Counted from the stretch's first letter, positions 47,600-61,858 are shown. The stretch is DNA of 64,000 nt from Onchocerca volvulus (GCA_000499405.2 HG738137.1:11530121-11594120); one strand, 5' to 3'. Notes: generated from the letters alone by a model not told the origin. Numbers and translations: made by a program.

Positions 47600-47800
47600 A
47601 CAACAAGTGTCTGCTACTTCAATAATACAATAACAATCAACTAGAGACAATACAATAAACATTAAGACAAAACCAACAAAATGATTAGGAACAAATAAAT
47701 AACACATAAATATTATGACAAAATAATACACAAACATTAAGAAAATAAGCCAGAAAATAATACGCAAACATTATGATAAAAACTGAACAAATAATACAAT
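47600..47800. repeat. Degenerate AATAATACACAAACATTATGA tandem array
   Basis: Four to five imperfect units of ~30-35 bases built on AATA(A)CACAAACATTA(A/T)G followed by A-rich spacer, directly downstream of the 83-A tract. Confidence 0.7.
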
Positions 47801-50800
47801 TGTGGTGAAAATTATGGTAAAATGGACAGACAATAGGCAAGAATTAAGACAGATCAATAAAACAACCGGATGGACAGGTTTCAATTGCTTATCGCAAGAA
47901 CCAGCTATTGTCACCATCAATGTCACCATTTTCATCCTTAGCAATCGTTATTCCTCCATCTCCTATTGTTCGTCGTTACCTATGTTTACCTGTCTATACA
48001 TATACAAGTAAACACAGGTAATATATGCAATACCATTGTCCCGTAATGTCACTTATTATTGCTATTATTTTCGTTATTCTTTTTAAAAATGCTGCGAAAA
48101 ATTAGGTTTGAATTGAAATAGTGAATGAATTATGAGTTAAGGTCAAATTTAAATTCCATCTAAGTCTGCTACTTTTGTTGTCATTCACACGTTTAGTTGT
48201 TGTGTTACCTGTCTTAGGTGGCTGCAATTAATTATTTTCTCAAAAAGAATGCTGTTAATTTAATTGAGAAACAGTTTCAAAGCAGTAATTTACCTGTAAA
48301 AGTTGATAAAAAATTATGAAGTAGTATTCGTCTATAAGAAATAAAGATTATTTAGATAAATGATATTAGATAGATGATCATTTTTTCGAAAGAAAAAAAG
48401 TAGGTCATTTATTTATTTATATGGTTACGTAATTGATATTTGTTTATTAAATTATTTACTAAAATTTAAATTCCGAATAATTGAGTTCCTTTTCCAAAAA
48501 AAACAAAAAAAAAAAAAGAAAGAAAAAAAGATCAAAAATTATTTATTTACATGCCATCTAATTATTATTTTATTTATTTTTTATTTAGTAAATACTTTCC
48601 AATAATTTTTGTTTCATATTTTTTCCTATTTAATCAATTTTGCTTTAAATTATCCTTTCATTTTATTTTTTTTCAAGCGAATGACGAATTTAATTGAATT
48701 TATTTATTTTTTTGCATGACAAAAATATCTTATCCTTTAGTCATTTAATTTGCATTTTTTGTTGCTTAAATGTGACATTATGATAATCTAATCCTAAATG
48801 CGCGAACAGTAATTAATTTAAATGAATAATTCGATTGCATGATAATTGTTTGTTCATAGTGATAGAAAAGTATTCACAGTGATATCATGTTGTATTCCCA
48901 TCTTATCATTTAAATGATACTATTTATCATGATATTATCATTGCATCATATCATTTGGCACCAAGTGGAGCCAGAAGTCGTTATTTTGTTTGCTAGGCAT
49001 TTTGCTATATTTATAAACTGGCCAGATGATGATGATGATGATCTCTTCTTCTAGGCCTATATGGGCTCCCTAGTATTTTATTCTAAACTAACTAATTTTA
49101 ACGTTCTCGATGATAGATTGCGATATTTCTCTTTGAAAAAGTAATTTTAGATTTGTTATTCCACCAGATTTTATAAACATAACCATGTGAAATTGAACAT
49201 TGAAGTCTTTTTTTTTTGAAATTGAGATTAGGAGATGAGTTTAGCCGAAAGGGATTTAAATAAGTTTGAGATCAATCATCTCATATTATTCTATCAATCA
49301 TCAAAAGGAAAAAATGATTGTATAAATTTATTGAGTAATTTTCTGAAATTGTAAATAATAAAATTTAAAATTAAAGGAATTTATAAAATTCCAGATGAAT
49401 GTGAAATTTCAATTTAATAGACCTATCAAGTTCATTTTTTCTTTAATTCTACCCGCCTTATTTTATTTATTTTTGTAAAAAAAAAAAAGAATTTTCATAT
49501 TTTAGTTTTCGTTAAACAAACTACCACTCAAATATTTTATTTGTTTTTTTCTTTTTTTTGTTCAAACGACATGAAGAAGAAATAAAAATGAAAAATAAAG
49601 GGATATAATTTAAGATAAAATTAAAATTTATATTCAAATTATAAATAGAAGCAAGAAATTGAATATTATATCTCTTAATTCATTCATTTCATCAATTTAA
49701 TCATTTCCAATTATTGAGAATTATTCATTCTTGATTAAATCACATCGTTTCAATTTATCTTGCCGCGCAGAAATTTGATTGCCATAGCAATAAAATAAAG
49801 CTTGCATAATTGCATGTTGAGCTGCAGAATTGTGTAATTTAAATTATAGATTTGTTAAATTTTAAAATTATTGGCTAACTTGTTCTTGCATAACAACGAT
49901 TTAGCATGCATTTTTGCAATTAGTACTAAAAAAAATTTCGCTCATTTGTAATTTATTACAATCTATGATCTGTAATTCTTTCCCAAATAATCTAAAATTG
50001 AATTTAAAATAGCTAAATGTGAAGTAATCTGAAATATCTTATGTTAGCGATGACATTTCATATAGTAACAAATGTAAAATTAGGATTAAATCGGTCATTT
50101 TGAAACGAATCAATAAAAAAACGTTGTCATCCAGAGATAAGATAAAAATGATCGAAGAATACCCTTTCGTATCACATATTATCATTGTCACTTTTCTCTT
50201 TGTTTTATGATATGATATTGATCAGGATCATGAATTATTGCAACGATAGAAGACAAATTAAAGTCATGAAAATCAAAATTGTGCCAATTCTTAAGTATTC
50301 TTTGATGTTCCGCCAGGTTATGCCCATTTTTTCACGTGAAATTCGTAAAGATCCGTGATATTATCTCTAGTGATGCACACATGATGATTAGGTCTTCGCA
50401 GAAATGTTCAGCATTTTGTGATGCGGATTATTTCATAAAATTATATTGATCGAATTTTGCTCAAAATCGAAATTAAAATAAAATTTGAAATGTTTTGATT
50501 TCTCCAACTATTTGTTTCGAACTATTCCAAAATCTAACCGTTTGATTTGCTCATTTGTTTAACTTCAATACAAAACTTGTTAACTTTGCATCTGTTTTTA
50601 TCAATATTATAGTAATTGCTTTTAATTTACCTTTGTAATTAATTAAATTTTAATTTCAAATTAATATCTACATTTTTCAATACATCTAATAGTAGTTAAT
50701 AAAAATTACTCTTCTGAAGACATAAATTTTCGCATATGAATTTTAAATCTTTAAAAAAAAAAACAAACTTTTTAATCAATAAATACTAAAGTATTTGTTA

Positions 50801-52013
50801 AAGCAATACAACAAATTGTTATCACTTAAAACATCAGAGAATATTTGTCTTGAATAATAATCAATCAAAATTTTTCGATTATTTCAATCTAAAAATATTC
50901 AAACAATAATAAAATATGTTAGAAAAGAAAAGGAGAAAAATACGAATGATCATTTAGTGATTAATTAATGATTGAAATCATTTGAATTCCATAAATTTAT
51001 AAAATGAATTTCTCATTTCGTTTTCTCATCATAAAAATATTTTTCATTTCGATGATAATTCATTCCCCAACATTGCTACAACAATTATTGTCGCTGTCAT
51101 TATCGCTCAATTGTTATTGTAGTCGTATTTATTCGTAGTGCAAAGTTCAATTTTATAATTATTGAGCAATTAATTTCGAATTTTAAATGAAGAATGCTGA
51201 CTACTTTATATTTGTGGTAAATTTTATATTTGCGCCCAATTTCAATTCAACCAATTTATCGTTCCATCATCTCAAATCATATTCCTCCTCATCTTCATCT
51301 TCTTCCTCCTTTTCTTTTCTCAACTTCCAAAATTTCCTGTCATTTCTAATCAATTTCTATTCCAATTTAATTGATGTAATTTCAATTCGTTCGATGAAAT
51401 GTCATCATTGTTTACCAGTTTACTTAAAATGCTATTTTAACTTATAGGTTAATTTTTCAAAAAATTAACAAATCACTAAAGTAACTATCCTAACTTCGAT
51501 TACTTCTTAAGACTAAAAACAATTATTAAAAATATTAATTTAACTTGGGTTAATTCTGGCCAAATAAATAAATCATTTTGTCTGTTTACTTTCATATTTT
51601 GCATATGCATTTTATATTTTTTGATCAATTTTGATAAATTATCAAAATCTTTTAATTGCTTATAAGTTTATCTAAAAAAAAAAAAAAAAAAATCCCAACT
51701 TTGCACGTCTATTTTATTTACCTTCTTTCAATTGTTTACTTGTTTGTTTTTATTCATTTCTGTCTGGCTTCTTGACGTCAGCTTTTCATAAAGTTTTCAA
51801 TCGTTGGTGGTTGTGTTGGCATTTCGTTTGAAATGAAACAGAAACAGCTGTTAAGTGCTTCTTCTTGAATTACTTACATGCTTATTTTTATTATCTAAAC
51901 AAAAGTTTATGATCAAGTTTCCCTCCTTTTTCCACTTTTTCCGCTCAATTCTATCAAATATTTAAATCTTTGAAATTTTTAGTTTAATTTTTCTTTTTTT
52001 TAAAATAATTTTT
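47801..52013. other. Gene-free AT-rich stretch
   Basis: No supported exon on either strand. A short (GAT)n run lies near 49026-49040. Apparent open frames at 47802-48011 and 51187-51447 lack splice context and family motifs. Confidence 0.45.
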
Positions 52014-52116
52014 TCCTTTCTCTCTCTCTCTTCCCCTCCTTCCCCCTGTATCTTCCACCCTTTCTCTTTCCCTCTGTATCTTCCTCTCTCTCTCTCTCTC
52101 TCTATCTCTTTATCTC
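52014..52116. repeat. CT-rich polypyrimidine tract
   Basis: About 100 bases almost purely C and T, with two (TC)n blocks and a repeated CCCTCTGTATCTTCC / CCCCTGTATCTTCC motif between them. It mirrors the GA tract at 21547-21615 in composition. Confidence 0.9.
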
Positions 52117-52123
52117 CAAGTAT

Positions 52124-52289
52124 TACATTTTCTATTTGATTGAGTCATCATCTTGAAATGGATACTTATCTTGGTCAAGTCGACCTGAAATTTTTCCTTT
52201 CTCCCTTTCAAAAGAAATTATGTATTTCTTATTTGATTGTAATTTTTACCTAAAATGAATACTTGTATTAGTTAAATGTACTTGAAATT
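52124..52289. repeat. Diverged ~70-bp direct repeat pair
   Basis: Units at 52124-52192 and 52219-52289 share TTTCTATTTGATTG / TTTCTTATTTGATTG, AAATGGATACTTAT / AAATGAATACTTGT, GTCAAGTCGACCTGAAAT / GTTAAATGTACTTGAAAT. Confidence 0.65.
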
Positions 52290-54796
52290 AATTGATTAGC
52301 TTAAAATCGTTAATTGATTTCAGGATTGTTAAATTATTAATTGATTTCGGAATAAGAATAAAATTCTCAGAATACACTTTGTATCCAAAATGTTGCCTGA
52401 AAAAAAAAGAAAAAATCAATCTCTTTATGTTTTCGATAATTCAAAATATGATGACGAAAAAAAATATAAATTTTTAATTTAAAAAATCATTTCGGCTATT
52501 TTCATTCTAAAACAAAATCTTAGAATATCATAGTTTTTTTTTTTTTTTTTCAAATTTCCTATCTAATATCTTTCTGAAAATCAAATATGAATGGGTAAAA
52601 TTTCAATTATTTTAATAATTTAGAAAAACCAAAACTTGAGATTTAGATTTTTTTTAAATTCAGATTTGGATTTTTTTTTTTGATAAACTTTTTTCCCGCT
52701 CTTTTTTCTTATATTTAACTAAATTTTCGCTCTTTTTCTACATTTAATTTTATTTTTAGCATTAACTCAAATGTGTCACTTCGATATTTTTTCGATTTTT
52801 TTTTCATAGAAATATCATTTCTGATTGAATACTTACAAAAACCAGAGGATAGTGAAATTATTCGTTAAAGAGAACTGCATTTTCATTTTTTTTTTTTTTT
52901 TTTTTTACATACATTTTGTCTAAAGCAAACAAGCTTGGATGGCAATAATTAAATCGATCGACAATTTTTCATGATTTTTTTTCTTGAAGGAAAAAGCTTT
53001 CATTTTTATTGCTGTTGTCACCGTTATTGTCTTTTTCGTTTTTTTTTTTTTCGAAAAATTTTGAATTATAGCATTACGTTGTACAGACACACATTCCATC
53101 CGATTAATTCTCGAAAATAAACTTGCAAAAACTTGAGCTTTACACTACATTCTCGGCCTAGATAATTAACTGTATTAAACTTCAAAAAACTTGGACATTA
53201 CTATGTTTTTTTTCTTCTTTTTTGCCTAGATAATTAGTTGTACAATTTATAGTTTTTTTAATTTAATTCAACTAACAAATGAGAACATTTGTTTAGCACC
53301 GACATTTTTGAAATTATTGGAGAAATTTCAATTGAATTCTTTCCTTTCTTTCTTTCTTTCTTTTTTTTTTTTTTTTTTTTGAAATTAAAATGTAATAAAT
53401 TAAGTTGAGCTAAAAAAATATTGATTAATTTTAGATTGAATTTTCTGGCGTAGAAAAAATCATCAAAAACTGTTGAAATTTAATTTCTCCCCAATTGCTT
53501 TAATTTCATTTTTTAGCAAATAAATAAAAAAAAAAAGAAAAAATGGTCCAGTGCAAGAATAAAAAGATTCTGTTCCCTTCGGATTCATGCAAATATTTCT
53601 AGCAATTGAAGGAAGACATTTCGAAATTTAGAATTTCAAATTTTAAGAAGCAATAATGATATTTTATGCTGCGATTTTTTTTTATCTCCTTCCATTTCGA
53701 TATACATCGAGCTTTCTTTCTATTGCTATTTCTGTCTACTTTAAATTTTTTTTTCAAAAAAAAAAAAAGGAATATTTCACTTTGAAATTCATTTTCAAAA
53801 ATATTTCATCTCTTACAGGCAATTCTAAGATTCGAAATTTTTCATTAAATTTTCATCAAGAATTGCTACAATTATTGTATTTTGTCTTTCTTCAAATTTG
53901 TCCAATTAGTTGATTTACATTTGTCTGAAATTTTGTCTTCGTCTATTTGCTAGAAGGATAAAGTTCTCTGTTTTTTTTTATCTATTTTATATTCATTCAT
54001 TTATTTCATATTTATTTGCGAATTTATTTATTCATCTCATATTTCATATTCACATATCCTACTTGCGAATTCGCATCTATTATTCTTTCAATTTTACTCT
54101 ATTTTATCATCGTTGAATTGTTTGAAATGTTTACATTTTATCACTTTTATTCCCTTGCTAACAATCATCTTCATCTTTGTTGTCTTAAAAAACCAATCCA
54201 AGAATGTCTGGCAATAAACAAATGAAGTGAATTGAAACAAATCACTAATCCTTGCGACAAGCTACAGTAATATTAATTATTAAATAAAGTTAATTGGAAG
54301 GTAGACAATATTCAGCAATAAGTATACCAATCAAGAACAAATTATCGATTTGTTATTGAATCACTTGAAAATTGTGATCAAACGAATGATCAATCGATAT
54401 AATTATATTTATGACATACATAAAATTCGATAGTTATCGATGCAATGATTGAAAATTAGAAAAATTTAGGAAAAAATGATAGCAACGATTTATTTTATTT
54501 CATTTCCAAATATGATTGATTATTCTTTTGCCTTCATTTTCTTCTTTTTTTATAAATGATTTTTTTTAAATGATTTTTAAACTAATCTCATTTATAAGCA
54601 AATAAATAATTAAACAAGAAAGGCTCGTAAATTAATATTAATTCAGTCTTACCTTTAAAATTATGAATATTTATCATTTATAACAAATTTGATAACTTCA
54701 AATGTAAAAATTGGATTCAAATTAATTTAAAGAACAAGTTTTCATTTGTTTTTTTTCCAAGAATTCGATATTGTTATCATTTGGAAGGTTGTTTTA

Positions 54797-54797
<1 letters not shown>

Positions 54798-54837
<40 letters not shown>
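54798..54837. repeat. Poly(A) tract, 40 A
   Basis: Forty uninterrupted A's preceded by TGTTTTAC and followed by GAAAAAGAAC. Confidence 0.9.
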
Positions 54838-54839
<2 letters not shown>

Positions 54840-56088
54840 AAAAAAGAACTTTACTTGAACGATTTCTTTCGATCTTATCATTCTTTTTTATTATGTATAA
54901 ATCCATCATCTGTTTCAATGCCTTCAACTTTTCTATGAAAACTTAATTTTACTATTTCAGCAAATTCTAATTCCAATTTTAAGTGCTTTAGTATTAGCGA
55001 AATTTCGCAATTTAAAAAAAAAAATGATTTCTGAATAATTCGTTTTTTGAAAAGCACAATTTACTTTGACATAAATATAACTTCTTTGTTAGTGTCATCA
55101 TCGATCTTTGTATTTATTTTTTCTTTATTTTATTCTTTATTATTATTTATTATACCCATTTTAGCACAATTTAATGAGCTTTAGATTATCGATAATGATC
55201 ATTAATCTTATTGGAATTATTTTTTTATTTTTGACCATATAAAATTTGGTATAATTTTAAAATTTATAGTCTACAGCTACAAAATTTATCAATTATCTTT
55301 GTTTTCAATTCTGATTAATTTGACTTTCTTAATAATTTCTCTGCACTAAAATTAGAAGTTTATTAGGTTCAAAGATTAAATGATATGATAACTTCAGTTA
55401 GAGTATGAAATAGTGAATTTGAAATGCATTATTAATAATGATAATAGTAATAATAATATGGAAATTTTTCTTCATTATCTTATTCCAATCTATTTTTAGC
55501 AAAAAAAAAAAAGTTTTTTCATCAAATTTCGAGAACGCTAACCTTTAATTTACAAATTTCGATGACAATGTTCCAAATAATTATTTCAAATTGTCAACGT
55601 AAATTCTCTATTTACCGAATTTCAGCTGCCTATTTATCCATTCGAACAGTGCATTTTTTTCAGAAACAAAATGTCTTTTTTTTAATTTAAAAAAAAAAAA
55701 ATATGAAAATTATCATACTTCAGCATGTGCTGCGACACGTAGCACCAAGAAAATGAATGTTTCTAAAATTTTGAATCATTTCTTGAAAGTTCACAAGAAT
55801 AAATGGCTCAAAATAATTCTTCAAATCGATTTTTTCTTTTTTTTTTTTTTTTTTAATATTGCGATTATTAACATAGCGTTAGTATTGACAAAAATTAAAT
55901 CGAAATTTCCAAAACTTTTAACTTCTGAATTTTTAAACTGTCGAAAATTTCCAATGAAACTAATCGATATTTTGTAATAATGATATGCTTTTCTGCAAAT
56001 TTATCTTTCCAGAAAAATCATTACAAATGTTAAGCGCCAATTTAATCATAATATTTCTATTTCATTTCTGTTTGCTTTAGCATATTAT

Positions 56089-56274
56089 ATTACATCTTTT
56101 ATTGTTGGTTCATATCAGAAAGTTTGATTCAAAATTCTAAAATTCAGCTAGCAGTTTTTGATTTTAAGTTTGCAATACTTTCTATTACACCTTTCTTTGT
56201 TGGTTAAGCAAGGAAATTTACTAAAATTCTGACATTTAATTACTAATTTTCGATTTCGAGTTTGCAGTACTTTC
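56089..56274. repeat. ~93-bp tandem duplication, diverged
   Basis: Adjacent units 56089-56182 and 56184-56274 align end to end: ATTACATCTTTTATTGTTGG / ATTACACCTTTCTTTGTTGG at the start and AAGTTTGCAATACTTTC / GAGTTTGCAGTACTTTC at the end. Confidence 0.8.
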
Positions 56275-56875
56275 GGACATCCTGCCAAATTCAGTGAATT
56301 CACCTTTGTGACAAGAAACATTAGAATTTATTTCTATTTCATCTACGGATACAATATTTTACGAAAAAATGATTATATAACTGAATTTTGAAGAAAAAAA
56401 ATAAATAAATTGAAAGTTTGAAAAAATTATTGGTGAATTAAAATATAGAATGTTCATCTTATAGTACAGAAAATGAAATATACAATTTAATTTAAATTCT
56501 TTTTCAATTTGAAATTTAATTATTTGCACGAACGACACGATCAATTATTTATTTAATCATTATTATAATTCTTACCAAAAATATTCCTGCCATTATTATC
56601 AAATATCTTATAAAAAAAACATTATTTGTCCTTCGATATATCCTTATCAGTATGTCCTTATCATTGTCATTATTATTATTAAATATATTATCAAACGGAA
56701 AATATGATTATTTTAAATGTTTAATAATTGATTTATTGATCCAATGGGAATAAAAAGAAAGAAATGCTAGAAAAACTGAATTTTTTGAAGAAAAAGAAAA
56801 AAATTGAATCCATTTTTTCAAAATTTTTTCACGAATAATTATAGGAAATTATGGGAAACTGAATGGCATAGATAA

Positions 56876-57152
56876 GAAGATTATTATTATTATATTAAGT
56901 AAATAAAATAAATAATTTGAATAAAATTTAAACGTATCATTTATTAAATAAAAATAAAATTATTAATATAATAATAATTGTTTGATATCTTTCATAAAAT
57001 TACAGATAAAACGAAGATTATTATTAAATGAATAAAATAAACCGAAAATAGCAATTGGAATAATTTAAATAAAATTTAAAGATATCATTTATTAAATAAA
57101 AGTAAATTTATTGATCTGCTGAGAATTATTTGATATCTTTCATAAAATTATA
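56876..57152. repeat. ~135-bp tandem duplication, diverged
   Basis: Units 56876-57004 and 57013-57152 both run GAAGATTATTATTA..., AATAATTT(G)AA(A)TAAAATTTAAA, TATCATTTATTAAATAAAA, ATTATTTGATATCTTTCATA-type, AAAATTA. Flank-to-flank order is conserved. Confidence 0.8.
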
Positions 57153-58429
57153 GGTTTAATATAAAATTATTTGGTACCTTTCACGGGATGTATTTTTGGT
57201 TGAAATGATGAAATCGAAATTGATTGCCAATTTTCAATTTAAATTTCACCTTTATTGCAACAATTTTTTGACATCTCAATGTAACCAAAAATTCATTCCT
57301 CCCTAATATAAATGTCCTTGAATTTAGGAAAGTGAATTCAAGTAAATTTGCTTGTTAATTGGAACAAAAAACGGTAGAAATTCTTGAGTGATAATTAAAT
57401 TGAAAGTTAGACATAATTTTCTTCGCTTCCTTCATTACAAATATCTCTAAATATTTTTTTCGAAAAAAAAAAAAAGGAAATTGAAACATTTTTTTTTTTT
57501 TTAAATTGAAATGAACAAATACTTAATATTACCTACAATTTTTGAAATTTTCTTACATAAACTTCATATTGTGTATATTTGTATGTATTGCATTTTGTAA
57601 TTCAATCCTGCTTTTTTTTTTTTTTTCATTTATAATATTATTTTATCAATTTCGAATTTTTTGTAAGCAAATCTTAGGTGTTTAAATAACGAAAAGCATT
57701 TACTATAAAGAAGAAGAGAGAAAGAAGTATGTTGTTAGAAGTGAAAAGAAAAATTCTCTCGAGATGTTTAAAAAAAGAAAAACTTTTTCGTTTACTTTTC
57801 AGTCTTTTCTTTTTTGCATTTGACGTTTTTAGTGTAATTTTTCACGAAAATTTTCCAGTAAACAGCGAATTTTCACAGCGAAAACACATAACGAACAATT
57901 AATTTGTATAAATTTTTGATATAATTTTAAAAAAATTTAATTCTATAGAATTAAAATTATCAATTTCTTTTTTTTTTTTTTAAATTCATTTCTCTTTAAA
58001 ACAGTCTTTCATATTTCATCCAAATGACCCATCTTTATATAATAAATTTTAACAAAAAAAAAAAAAAACTTCAATATACTTAGAAAATGGAAGTATTTTA
58101 GAAAAAATTAAATTTTGTCACAAAAATTCAGGTTAATTGATTGACTGATCGATAAATCAATTAGACAGACAATTTAAACAATTGAATAAATTGACAGAAT
58201 GGAATTGTTATTTTTTTTTTTAGTTTCTTTGAAAAAAACTGTTTTTTCTTTTAATTTCTTAGATGAGAATCAATTAATCATCATAATTATTCATCATAAT
58301 TCAATAATTAATTTATCGTTATTTAAAGACTTATTATCATTTTTCCGCTTTCTTCACTTCATGTTGTCCTAAAAGTTTAATTAAACGAAATCAAAAATGG
58401 AATTTTGATTGAAAATAGATGAAAATTCC

Positions 58430-58940
58430 ATCTTGTTTTCTAATTGTTATACTTCTCTTTTATCTTCTGCAGTAAACTATCCCACGCATACCCACGTACG
58501 CCTACACACGCTCATGTACACCCACCTACATATATGTACAGATTAGAAATTATTTTAATCAAAGATAGTTCACTGTGACAGTATTGTCATCCACAATAAG
58601 ATATACACCCACGCACACCTACTTACACCCACGCACACCCACTCACGCCCACATATATATATATATATATATATATAGATGAATATATATGCATAAGAGA
58701 GAATATTTTAGCGGAAGATTGTTCATTGTAATAGCACATTTGGGTAAATTAAACAAATCACTCAGTTTGTTTTCCAATTGTTAGTACTTCGCTTTTATCT
58801 TTTACAGTAAACTTTACACACCTACGCACACCCACGCACACCCACGCACATCCACCTATACAGAAGACAGATCATTTTACCGGAAAGATTGTTCACTGTA
58901 AGAGTATATTTAATGTAAATTAAACAAACAGGTAATAATG
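58430..58940. repeat. Composite repeat with nested CCCACGCACA minisatellites
   Basis: Two large direct units (about 58435-58740 and 58757-58935) each read TTGTTTTC(T/C)AATTGTTA, CTTTTATCTT, CAGTAAACT, an array of CCCACGCACA-type 10-base units, then (G)GAAGATTGTTCA(T/C)TGTAA and TAAATTAAACAAA. A third partial core (AGTTCACTGTGACAGTAT) and array lie inside the first unit, together with an (AT)n run at 58654-58676. The C-rich arrays contrast strongly with the surrounding DNA. Confidence 0.85.
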
Positions 58941-58996
58941 CTAATATAAACACACATCGGAATTTATTTTAATATACTGTATATATACTTGAACAT

Positions 58997-59018
58997 ACCT
59001 GTATGCTTACATACAGGT
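58997..59018. repeat. Perfect hairpin ACCTGTATG-ctta-CATACAGGT
   Basis: A perfect 9-bp stem, extended to 10 by the next T/A pair, with a 4-base loop, just right of the CCCACGCACA minisatellite region. Could be a transposon end relic or a chance cruciform. Confidence 0.6.
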
Positions 59019-61858
59019 AAATAACTTTTTACTTAGGTAAAACTATAATTGAGAAGTTTCCTTCCTGCATAAAACACAACCTGCGTTATATGTAAATGTA
59101 TGTATTTTTTTTTTTTCATCTGACATTTCGGTAAATTTCAAATTTCACTTCAATTTTCTGCCGATTGAGTGATCTCTTCTCTTAAAGAATTTATTTATCA
59201 CTTCTTTCTTCGTCTCGTCTAATTTAATTAATTATAGCAATCAATTCATTCACTTTCCGATGTCTGTTTTTAGTTGGATGTTTTCTAAATTTTGTGTGAT
59301 AATCATTAAGATTTAAAAGTAAGTAGTTATCATAAATTATGAACAAAAAATATTCGTAAATTATCGGAAAAAGTCAATTTTTTAAAATAATTTTAATTCC
59401 TATTAATTCATTCAAGTAAATCGATATATGCATTTTAAGTAAAGTAAAAAAAAAAAAGGAAAAAATAAATAATTAAAGGAGAAAATAGTTTCAAAGTTAA
59501 GCTTTTTTAACCATAAAAATTAGAGAAAGAATAAATTCGTAAATTGTGATTCGAAAATTTATTGATCAAAAATTTTAATCCTTGAATTGAATGATTTTTA
59601 TTAAATAGCAGTTTCAATTCTATTTTTCATTCTTCCTATTTTAAAATTTGATTGTAAATTTATTCATTCTTGATTTTATATAACTCATATCAAAATATGT
59701 TCATCCAAATTAATTATCATTTAGATGATAATTAATGAAAATAATTGGAGGATATTGTAAAGTACAGTGTTGCTAGAATGTTTGAATCATTATTTTTTGG
59801 TTATCTTCATTTCTCTTAAATAAAACTACTCTTCATCCTCAATAATTAATCATTTAAGCAAAAAAAAAAAACATCGATTTCTTTCGAAAAAGAAAATAAT
59901 TAATTATATGATAAACTAAAAGACTCATCCGAATTTTAATCATTAATTATATGATAACTGAATATTTTCGAATTATTGCATTTGTTCAAGTTTTGCTCAA
60001 ATTTAAACTAATAATTGATATTTGGAAAACTTCGAAAATAAAATTGAAAAAAAATCTTTCTTATTTTACATTATTTTTCGTATAATTAATTCTTTTCATT
60101 CACTTTTCATACTTTTGATTAATTAACTTTTTTTTTTTTTTTTGCAATTGAGAATCTTTTCGTATTATTATTATCGTTATTATTTATTTATTGATTTTTC
60201 CTTCTTCTCATAATAATTCTTGAGCCATGCAAGAAATCATTTTAAATAATCTCTTTGCAAGCTTATAAAATTCGATAATTCGATAATTTCAAAAAAAAAA
60301 AAACGGGAAAAAATTTCCGTTTTTTTCATTTCCTTTGAGAATTTTCGAGACTGTTGAAAACATTTCCTTTTTTTTGCAAAATATTTTTTTTTATTATTTT
60401 TTTTCGTGCAAAATTAAAAAAAGAAAAATATGGAAATAAACAAGTTTATTGCACTCAAAAATAGATTTATTCAAATGCTGAATAATTTAAATTATTTGAA
60501 GTGCTAATGCAATGATTTAATAAATAAATATTTCGAAATGCAATTAAATTTTTATTCAAGTTTATTCGATCTATCATAACTATGATTTATTCAGAAAATG
60601 AAAAAAAAACAAGAGAAGGAAGACCAGTTTTCAAATTCATATTTCAATGGTATCTATTAAATGGTAGTAGTAGTAGTAGAAAGAGAGGAATTGTTAATTG
60701 ATGATAGCAAATTCGTATCCAAAAATTTATTATCTCGTTATTTCCATCAAAGATCAAAATACACTTTTCGTTATTTTGTTTTTCAACCTTTTTTTTTTTT
60801 TTTTTCGAAAAAATTGGACATTTCTGAAATTTCTACTACAATGATGCTATCAGATTTAGTTTGCATTGTTCTTTTTTTTTTTTTTTTTTCTTGTGTGGAA
60901 AATACTCTAATCAGACATTTATCACTCTATTAATTTACTTGTTTTTTTTTTTTCGAAATTAAAACAAATTTAAATTTCGAAATAGTGACAAATTGAAATT
61001 AATAGAAAATTTAAATGATCAAGTTTTTAAATTAATTGGATATTACAAACTAACTTATCGATAGTAATATATTATACTTTGAAATGATATGTAGAAATTA
61101 AGTAAGTAGAATATATCAGAATTTTTTGAATCGATTAATTTTTTTTTCAAGCAAATTTTAGCCATTAGCTTGGCAAACGACCCAAATGTATTTTAGTCCA
61201 AATTGAAGCTAACATAGAAATCCACCAATTTTGGTGGTATTATTATTGTTATGAATAGCAATATTGATCAAATTTCGAACAAATCATCTAGAAATTTTTC
61301 TTTTCATCGTTTTATAAATTAAAAAAAAAAAAAAAGAAGAATTACTGATAAAATATAAATGAAACAGCAAAATGAGAAAAGAATTGACTTCTAGCCTTCA
61401 TTTTCAGTTGAAGGAAACATTTTAAAAGTTTCTACTCGATTGACTACTTAGCAGTTGGAGCCAAAAAGATCGGAAGATTAATAGGCCACTAGGCTTCATA
61501 TGGCTATTATAGCAGAGCAGAGATTAAATTTTTTGGAAAAGAAATGGATTCAAACTTAGAGATAGCTTTGATATATTTTCTGGTCATCTAATTTTTTTTT
61601 CAAATTTTTAAATCTTTTTTAATAAAATTGAAATGTCCTCATTTTGGAAATTCTTGAAAAATAAAGATGAAGTAACTCATAATTCTATTTTATTTTTTTG
61701 CTTTCATTCAATATTTTGCATCAATTTCGGAATTTGCATTCCCATAGCAAACATTTCAACTCTAAATGAGAAATATTAGTTCGAAAGATTAAATTTCATT
61801 TTATATCAATTTTATTTTTAAAAAATACCAATCCTATACATAAATATATGCGACACAT

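Noticed and set aside
47450..47767. Poly-Lys and poly-Phe open frames
   Set aside because: Produced by the 83-A homopolymer; not proteins.
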